Position numbers and translations under genes: made by a program. A stretch of 18,234 nucleotides of DNA from contig JAEZCV010000184.1 of NCBI GenBank assembly GCA_023429985.1, forward strand, positions 1 through 18,234, given 5' to 3'. The notes beneath the pieces were generated by a model that saw only the letters and a list, made by a program, of their open reading frames with translations, searched no databases and had not been told where the DNA came from. Positions within the stretch are counted from its first letter, which is position 1, and each line of letters starts with the position of its first letter. Positions 13,567-18,234 of this stretch are shown here, piece after piece. This DNA comes from Bacteroidota bacterium. GTDB taxonomy: Bacteria > Bacteroidota > Bacteroidia > Chitinophagales > Chitinophagaceae.

Positions 13567-14241
13567 TTAAACAGATCTTACCCGTTTGTCGTTCTTGTTA
13601 TTGTATTTTCTTTCGTAATATTCATTTGCACTTGCTTTGATGGTGCCGGGATATGAAAACACTTCAAGTTCATAGGTATCAAGATGGTAGCGCCACATCA
13701 AAGGATGAAGATTTCCATCACCCGCATCTTCAGCCCCTACAAGAATTACAGTATTATTATCGGCCCATTTTCCGTCCAGCACTATGCCGGAAGATCCTAA
13801 AAATAATATCCGCTTCCTTGTCTGACTCTTAATATCAACAATCCCGATTTCGGTATCGGGGCCTGCAAAATCAAATTTGGTTTTGCCTTTTCTTGTTGTT
13901 TCAATAAAATTATACGACACCAGGTCAAGCGCTTTTGTACTGTCGCTATTAAAAACAAAGTAGGGATAATAGGTTTGCAGCGACCCTTTTTCAACGTTTA
14001 CAGGAGCCGTAGTATCCTGGGAAATTACTTCGCCCACGGTAAAGCGATTCGTATTAAAACTACTGTCCGAGGATGATAAAAAATTAGATAATTCTGGAAA
14101 ATGAATTTCAAAATTTGGCGCCTGTGGCTCATCATAAACGATTTCTGTTTCAGTGCTGTCCTCTGCAGGCTCTGTTTCAGCCTGTTGGTTGTTACAGGAA
14201 GCCATGAACAATAATCCAATCACAAGAATAAATCCTTTCAT
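13567..14241 (-). CDS. Putative lipoprotein, unknown function
   Basis: From ATG 14241 the product is 224 aa with a lipoprotein signal peptide, MKGFILVIGLLFMASC (lipobox-like MASC), then an acidic Gln/Glu/Thr linker (QQAETEPAEDSTETE). The remainder looks beta-rich and includes YPYFVFNSDSTKALDLVSYNFIET, DTEIGIVDIKSQTRKRILFLGSSGIVLDGKWADNNTVILVG and a basic, Asn-rich C-terminus. The pattern of short strands with W-A-D-N-N-T motifs recalls a fragment of a beta-propeller, but I assign no family. A longer reading from 14286 would overlap the DUF2480 gene and bury the signal peptide, so it is rejected. The start is one base after the DUF2480 stop, so the two are co-translated from one transcript. 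Confidence 0.72.
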   Translation of the reverse strand: MKGFILVIGLLFMASCNNQQAETEPAEDSTETEIVYDEPQAPNFEIHFPELSNFLSSSDSSFNTNRFTVGEVISQDTTAPVNVEKGSLQTYYPYFVFNSDSTKALDLVSYNFIETTRKGKTKFDFAGPDTEIGIVDIKSQTRKRILFLGSSGIVLDGKWADNNTVILVGAEDAGDGNLHPLMWRYHLDTYELEVFSYPGTIKASANEYYERKYNNKNDKRVRSV

Positions 14242-14242
14242 A

Positions 14243-14749
14243 TCATTTCTTTTTAAAAACAGGAACCGTGCTGCATGGTTCGCCATACATGATCGACTTA
14301 ACTATTGGCTTTAACAACCTGGTAATCCCGGCATAAGCAAAAGCACCAATATTCTTATCCCCGCAGCCTTTCACAACTATTCTCTGGTCGCTATAAATAG
14401 AAAGATCCAATGCGGCTAAATTCTTCAGGATAAAATGTTTCTCCATTTCTTCAACAGTTCCCACATAAACATCATTGGCAACTCCCTGCAAATAACTTGC
14501 TACTAACATGTATGCCCAAACGGGAATTATTGCATCCACTGTGCAGGTAATGGCTGTATTCTTTCCTGCATAAACCGACCAGTCAAGGTTTTTTAATGTC
14601 TCCCTGAAATCTTTTTCTTTTAAAATCAACCCCATGAACAAATGATCCTTCAGATCGAAAACAGCAACTTCTTCCTTTGGATAAAAATTTTCAAGATCGA
14701 TTGTTATCAAACCGCTTGAAGCTACCTTGTTTACAATTACTTCGCTCAT
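14243..14749 (-). CDS. DUF2480 family protein
   Basis: 168-aa soluble cytoplasmic protein of a Bacteroidota-centred family of unknown function. Recognised from the conserved run: ITIDLENFYPKEEVAVFDLKDHLFMGLILKEKDFRETLKN, then DWSVY, DAIIPVWAYMLVASYL near 72-87, IVVKGCGDKNIGAFAYAGITRLLKPIVKSIMYGEPCSTVPVFKKK at the C-terminus. The length is full. The conserved cysteines in KGCGDK and GEPCSTVP could be functional, but no reaction is known to me. The gene has a well-formed promoter with both -33 and -7 elements (14753-14783), placed just downstream of the foldase terminator, and its start codon lies three bases from the -7 element. It leads a two-gene unit with the lipoprotein. Confidence 0.85.
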   Translation of the reverse strand: MSEVIVNKVASSGLITIDLENFYPKEEVAVFDLKDHLFMGLILKEKDFRETLKNLDWSVYAGKNTAITCTVDAIIPVWAYMLVASYLQGVANDVYVGTVEEMEKHFILKNLAALDLSIYSDQRIVVKGCGDKNIGAFAYAGITRLLKPIVKSIMYGEPCSTVPVFKKK

Positions 14750-14752
14750 AAT

Positions 14753-14783
14753 GCAAATTTAACCTGAATTGCTCTTAAGCAAA
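14753..14783 (-). promoter_or_regulatory. Promoter of the DUF2480-lipoprotein unit
   Basis: On the minus strand TTTG (14783-14780) is followed after 18 bases by TAAATTTGC (14761-14753), an exact TAnnTTTG match. The ATG at 14749 begins three bases later, so the transcript is likely leaderless. Confidence 0.7.
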
Positions 14784-14790
14784 TGCCAAC

Positions 14791-14816
14791 AAAAAAGCCC
14801 CTGAATGAGGGGCTTT
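14791..14816 (-). terminator. Rho-independent terminator of the PpiD-like gene
   Basis: On the minus strand a 9-bp perfect stem, AAAGCCCCT pairing with AGGGGCTTT, surrounds a CATTC loop and ends in TTTTTT. It lies 19 bases beyond the foldase stop and immediately before the DUF2480 promoter. Confidence 0.87.
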
Positions 14817-14835
14817 GAAAATATATGTTTACTTA

Positions 14836-17019
14836 TTAATAAAATCTTGGCCTGTAATCTTCGATGTCTGCATCTTTTTTCAACACATCCACATAAGGAT
14901 TCACCCCACCACCATACTGCATCTGGCTTTGGAGTGACTGGCGTGATTGCATAACCAGGTTTCTTCTTTGTTCCTCGATGCTTGCCGCTTCTATTGGTGT
15001 GGTACCTACACTATTTACCCTGATTACATAAACCCCTGCCTGGCCCGGAATAGCAGCAGATACCTTGCCTTTAAAGGCTGGGTTGAATGCTGCACCGGTA
15101 ACTTTAGGTTCGTAGGCCAAAGGATTATTTCCACTGGTAAAACGCAGGCTGTCAACAGTTTGCACCTGCACATTAAATTTAGATCCTACAGCTTCCAGTG
15201 TAGTGATGGCCCCCATCTGTTGCATGATCTGCTCTGCTTTTTTCTTGTTGCGAAGAATGGGTTCAACCATCGGACGCACCCTGTTCACACTCACCAGTCC
15301 CTTTTTATTAATTTCAGTAACAACAGCAACAACATAGTTTTCGCCAATTCTTTCCGGACCAAGTACATCGCCTTTATCGGCTTCAAATGCATCTTTAATC
15401 AGTTTCCTGGAAGAACCATCAAGTCCCGGAATAGAAAAATCCATCGGCCTGATATCTGAAGCAGGGAATTTATTAACCCCTTTAGCTTTCAGGCTTTTTT
15501 CCCAGTTATCATTGAAATCTTTGTAATTCTGGCTGGTGGCAACAAAAGTAGATGCTGCATTTTGCGCTATATTATCTGTTTCCTGGCTTGCAATGATTGG
15601 TTTAGCAACGTAGGCGATTTTATAGGCTGGTGAAGAGCCTTTCTGCGAAAGGATCTCGATATAATGATAACCATAATCTGTTTTTACAATCCCTGTTGTA
15701 CCAGTAGAATTAGTAAATACAAAATCGTTGAAGGCCGGAACCATTTGTCCCGTTGACACACCTTCATAAACACCGCCATTTTTGTTGCTTCCCGGATCAT
15801 CGGAATGTTTCACAACAAGTGTATCAAAGTTTGCCCCGGACTTATGCGCCTGCATAATACTGTCAGCAATTCTTTTTGCATCTTCATCAGATCTTACCGG
15901 CATGCGCTCACCGGTTTGCAGGACCTGGTGTGTAGCTACTAAAATATGACGCAGCTTAACGGTGTCGGGCAAGTTTCTTTGTGCAATTATTTTTGAAAGT
16001 GCATAGGCCGACTGCCCTCCGTTTTGAGAAGGATCGAAGTAAGGACCATAGACCTGGCCAACAGGAGCACTTAAAATTGAATCCTTATTAACCTGCTGGA
16101 TCTTTGTGCCGGTAATAAATCCATTATAAAAGGGTAGTGTGCTGTTTCTTGCCACAAATGTTTCGTAATTAACCGAAACGGTATCAAACTGTTGTTTTAA
16201 TTCTTCCATCTGTTGCCTTGCAGCAGCAGAATCGGCAGCACTGGGCGCAGCACTAAAGGTTACATATTCAATATTTCTTGTTTCCTCCAGCTGCTGGAAA
16301 TCTTTTTTATGATCATTGATGTATTTCTGAATTTCATCATCAGAAATTTTAATAGTGCTGTCGGCAATGGTAGCATAAGGAACACTTACATAAGAAACGT
16401 TTGCAAGAAGGCTGTTGTCAACATTTCTTTTTTCTAAAAACCACTTCGGAAAATACATGGTGTTCATAACCAGGCTCACATATTTTTCTTCCAGCCTGTC
16501 TTTTTCCAATGCTTCAAGGTAAAGATTTACATCGGCTTTTTGTTCGTTGGTACCGCCCTGTTTTACCGATGCAATATATTGTTGCGCCTGAACAGCATTG
16601 TACTGGCCCGTATTTGGATCGGTAAAGCGCTGGCGCAGATCCTGTGGAGGATTGCTGCCATACAAAATATCCCTTAATTCTTTATCGCTCACTGTTAAGC
16701 CCAGCTCTTCATATTCTTCTTCAAGAATAACCTCGTTTACCTGCTGGTCCCAAACACTTTGAATGATTTGCTGGCGCGATGCATCGTTAACAATATTACC
16801 CTGGCTCTGCTGGTATTTTTCAACATTTGAAACACGATTTGCAAACTGCTGGTAGTCTAATTCCTTATCGTTAACCTCTCCAACTGTAGTTTGGTTTCCT
16901 GAAAAAAGACTTCCTCCATTTTCAAAGGCTAACATGATTACAAAAGTCAGCAAGGCAACCGCAATGATTACGGCCATAACTTTAGCATACTTGTCCTGAA
17001 TTTTCTGGATAATTGACAT
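14836..17019 (-). CDS. PpiD/SurA-like membrane-anchored peptidyl-prolyl isomerase
   Basis: Periplasmic folding factor held in the inner membrane. The 727-aa product starts with a short cytoplasmic stretch and one transmembrane helix (about 13-31, VMAVIIAVALLTFVIMLAF), then a SurA-N-like chaperone region (GEVNDKELDYQQFANRVSNVEKYQ..., about 45-190). One parvulin-type rotamase domain lies near 352-460 (DTVKLRHILVATH...HSDDPGSNKNGGVYEGVSTGQMVPAFNDFVF...VKTDYGYHYIEIL). A C-terminal region follows to FNPAFKGKVSAAIPGQAGVYVIRVNSV and a Gln-rich end. This is the PpiD architecture, somewhat longer than the about 620 aa of E. coli PpiD, as is usual in Bacteroidota. It has its own promoter (17052-17084) and terminator, so it is a single-gene unit. 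Clients are presumably outer-membrane or secreted proteins. Confidence 0.9.
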   Translation of the reverse strand: MSIIQKIQDKYAKVMAVIIAVALLTFVIMLAFENGGSLFSGNQTTVGEVNDKELDYQQFANRVSNVEKYQQSQGNIVNDASRQQIIQSVWDQQVNEVILEEEYEELGLTVSDKELRDILYGSNPPQDLRQRFTDPNTGQYNAVQAQQYIASVKQGGTNEQKADVNLYLEALEKDRLEEKYVSLVMNTMYFPKWFLEKRNVDNSLLANVSYVSVPYATIADSTIKISDDEIQKYINDHKKDFQQLEETRNIEYVTFSAAPSAADSAAARQQMEELKQQFDTVSVNYETFVARNSTLPFYNGFITGTKIQQVNKDSILSAPVGQVYGPYFDPSQNGGQSAYALSKIIAQRNLPDTVKLRHILVATHQVLQTGERMPVRSDEDAKRIADSIMQAHKSGANFDTLVVKHSDDPGSNKNGGVYEGVSTGQMVPAFNDFVFTNSTGTTGIVKTDYGYHYIEILSQKGSSPAYKIAYVAKPIIASQETDNIAQNAASTFVATSQNYKDFNDNWEKSLKAKGVNKFPASDIRPMDFSIPGLDGSSRKLIKDAFEADKGDVLGPERIGENYVVAVVTEINKKGLVSVNRVRPMVEPILRNKKKAEQIMQQMGAITTLEAVGSKFNVQVQTVDSLRFTSGNNPLAYEPKVTGAAFNPAFKGKVSAAIPGQAGVYVIRVNSVGTTPIEAASIEEQRRNLVMQSRQSLQSQMQYGGGVNPYVDVLKKDADIEDYRPRFY

Positions 17020-17051
17020 AAATGGTGGTGTTCGAATTTAAAAAACGGATG

Positions 17052-17084
17052 GCAAAAATAGGGGTATTATATGGTATCCACAAA
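17052..17084 (-). promoter_or_regulatory. Promoter of the PpiD-like gene
   Basis: On the minus strand TTTG (17084-17081) is followed after 20 bases by TATTTTTGC (17060-17052), an exact TAnnTTTG match with usual spacing. The ATG at 17019 is 32 bases further on, so unlike several others here this transcript has a leader of roughly 25 bases. Confidence 0.72.
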
Positions 17085-17089
17085 TGTGG

Positions 17090-17124
17090 AAAAACCCCTG
17101 AAACCTATAAATTTCAAGGGTTTT
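17090..17124 (-). terminator. Terminator after the S46 dipeptidyl-peptidase gene
   Basis: On the minus strand AAAACCC and TGAAA segments pair with their complements across a short AT-rich loop (arms 17091-17103 and 17112-17124, one mismatch or bulge), and the distal arm ends in TTTTT. It sits about 20 bases beyond the stop at 17145 and directly before the foldase promoter. Confidence 0.7.
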
Positions 17125-17144
17125 AGAGAATTAAGAACTGTTTG

Positions 17145-18234
17145 TCATTTTTTTGATTTCGGACTCACCAGCTTCATTTCGCTCACCAGGTGACCCGCTC
17201 CGGCAAATTTGTCAATTACAAATAATACATACCTTATATCTACCATAATATTCCTGCAGATAGACGGGTCGTAATTCAGGTCGCTCATGGTTCCTTCCCA
17301 AACCCTGTCGAAATTGAGGCCTACAAGGTTTCCATGGGCGTCGAGGGCCGGGCTGCCCGAATTTCCCCCTGTTGTATGGTTTGTTCCTATGAAACATACG
17401 GGCATCTTTCCGTTCTTTCCATATTTGCCATAATCTTTATTCTGGTAAAGGCTGATAAGTTTTGGATGGAGATCAAACTCATAATCGCCCGGAACATATT
17501 TTTCCATAACGCCTTCCAGATAGGTCATATGATCGTATTTCACCCCATTTCTGGGTTCATATCCCTGCACCTGGCCATAAGTAACGCGCAGGGTGCTGTT
17601 GGCATCGGGGTAAAAAGTTTTTTCTTTAAAAACCTCCATCTGCGCCTTCATATATATGCGCAGCAACTCATTTATGGAGGTCTGCAAGCCATTAATATTC
17701 GAAGCTACCTCTTTTGAATAGGTTGAATTCATGCGGTGCATTAAGTCAAAAGCCCTGTCGGTTTTTAAGTTTTCCAGCACCATGGCAGGATCCTGCTCCA
17801 GTCTTTCCATAATAAGAGAGGCATTATCCATGTCTGTGGCATCGTAAACCATATCGGCCAGCTTTTGGTAATCGCCTCCCGCCAGTTCAACCCAGGCAAG
17901 CAATTCGGGAGCCACCAATTCCCCGGGCTGGTTAGTAACATACATTTCAATTAGCGCAGCAAACAATCTTTTGTCCACTTCCGGATTATAGTCCTTATAT
18001 ATATTGGTAAGTCTTTGCTTAACTCTTGGCAGGTTTTGCTGCAATCCTTCGGGTCCATTATTTACTTGTGCTGTAATTAAACTGTTCAGCTGGGCGGCAA
18101 CAGTAAAAAGTTCAATGCGGCCGAGCACCTCACCCTGGTAATCCCTTGCCAGCGAAAAGGGCTCGAAATTCATATAAAGTCTTTCCAGGTCGGCCAGCAG
18201 GTTGCCATATTTTAATTGCAGCACAGGGTCGGCA
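17145..18234 (-). CDS. dpp11: S46 family dipeptidyl-peptidase, DPP11-like (C-terminal part, runs off the window)
   Basis: S46 peptidases release dipeptides from the N-terminus of peptides in the periplasm, serving amino-acid-fermenting or peptide-feeding Bacteroidota. Only the C-terminal 363 residues are present; the frame stays open to the right edge, so the gene is cut by the window and the His and Asp of the triad lie outside. The nucleophile is visible in TGGNSGSPALDAHGNLVGLNFD (Ser codon 17358-17360). The next signature reads NFDRVWEGTMSDLNYDPS: the Arg after FD (17304-17306) is at the position that in DPP11 favours acidic P1 residues, while DPP7 has Gly there. The C-terminus ends in ...SEMKLVSPKSKK. 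The preceding helical region (about 17500-18200) fits the family's cap domain. Confidence 0.87.
   Translation of the reverse strand, partial: ADPVLQLKYGNLLADLERLYMNFEPFSLARDYQGEVLGRIELFTVAAQLNSLITAQVNNGPEGLQQNLPRVKQRLTNIYKDYNPEVDKRLFAALIEMYVTNQPGELVAPELLAWVELAGGDYQKLADMVYDATDMDNASLIMERLEQDPAMVLENLKTDRAFDLMHRMNSTYSKEVASNINGLQTSINELLRIYMKAQMEVFKEKTFYPDANSTLRVTYGQVQGYEPRNGVKYDHMTYLEGVMEKYVPGDYEFDLHPKLISLYQNKDYGKYGKNGKMPVCFIGTNHTTGGNSGSPALDAHGNLVGLNFDRVWEGTMSDLNYDPSICRNIMVDIRYVLFVIDKFAGAGHLVSEMKLVSPKSKK

Noticed and set aside
14947..15459. 170-aa open frame on the plus strand
   Set aside because: It lies wholly inside the minus-strand PpiD-like gene, whose domains are recognisable; cysteine- and phenylalanine-rich antisense composition marks it as a shadow.

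Overview
The window looks like ordinary chromosomal DNA of a Bacteroidota bacterium, most likely of the Chitinophagaceae/Chitinophagales type. The grounds are AT-rich coding sequence, several matches to the Bacteroidota -7 promoter element TAnnTTTG(C), and family content typical of that phylum: a DUF2480 protein, an S46 dipeptidyl-peptidase, a PpiD/SurA-like foldase, KdnB-type Kdo oxidase, and lipoproteins with short Bacteroidota-type signal peptides. Assignments come from reading motifs; no database search was run. I see no tRNA, rRNA, CRISPR array, insertion sequence, prophage or integron, and no gene-free stretch longer than about 200 bases.

Layout. (1) 69-3375, plus strand: an inositol-monophosphatase family enzyme, thiamine-monophosphate kinase (thiL) and a lipoprotein S41 peptidase, closely packed and probably one operon. 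(2) 3393-4187, minus: a YafV-like omega-amidase. (3) 4310-5353, plus: an AI-2E family transporter. (4) 5350-8466, minus: a four-gene run, in transcription order an uncharacterised 440-aa protein, a signal-less HtrA-like protease with a zinc ribbon, RecX, and a 68-aa exported membrane protein. The junctions are 1 bp, 3 bp and an ATGA overlap. (5) 8667-9781, plus: the replication sliding clamp gene dnaN, split into two overlapping reading frames, followed by a clear terminator. (6) 9891-13559, plus: a DUF2007-like zinc-ribbon protein, a fatty acid hydroxylase superfamily membrane enzyme, kdsB, a small lipoprotein and kdnB. The last block points to synthesis and activation of Kdo or 8-amino-Kdo for lipopolysaccharide. 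(7) 13567-17019, minus: a PpiD/SurA-like foldase with its own promoter and terminator, then a DUF2480 gene and a lipoprotein gene 1 bp apart. (8) 17145 to the right edge, minus: the C-terminal part of an S46 dipeptidyl-peptidase with the arginine expected of a DPP11-type (Asp/Glu-specific) enzyme.

The most notable points are: dnaN broken exactly at the junction of clamp domains I and II by an ATGA overlap; the protease/440-aa pair, which appear to share a YbjN/type III chaperone-like fold and may be an undescribed two-protein module; the kdsB-lipoprotein-kdnB cluster; and promoters whose -7 element ends only 2-4 bases before the start codon, which implies leaderless mRNAs.
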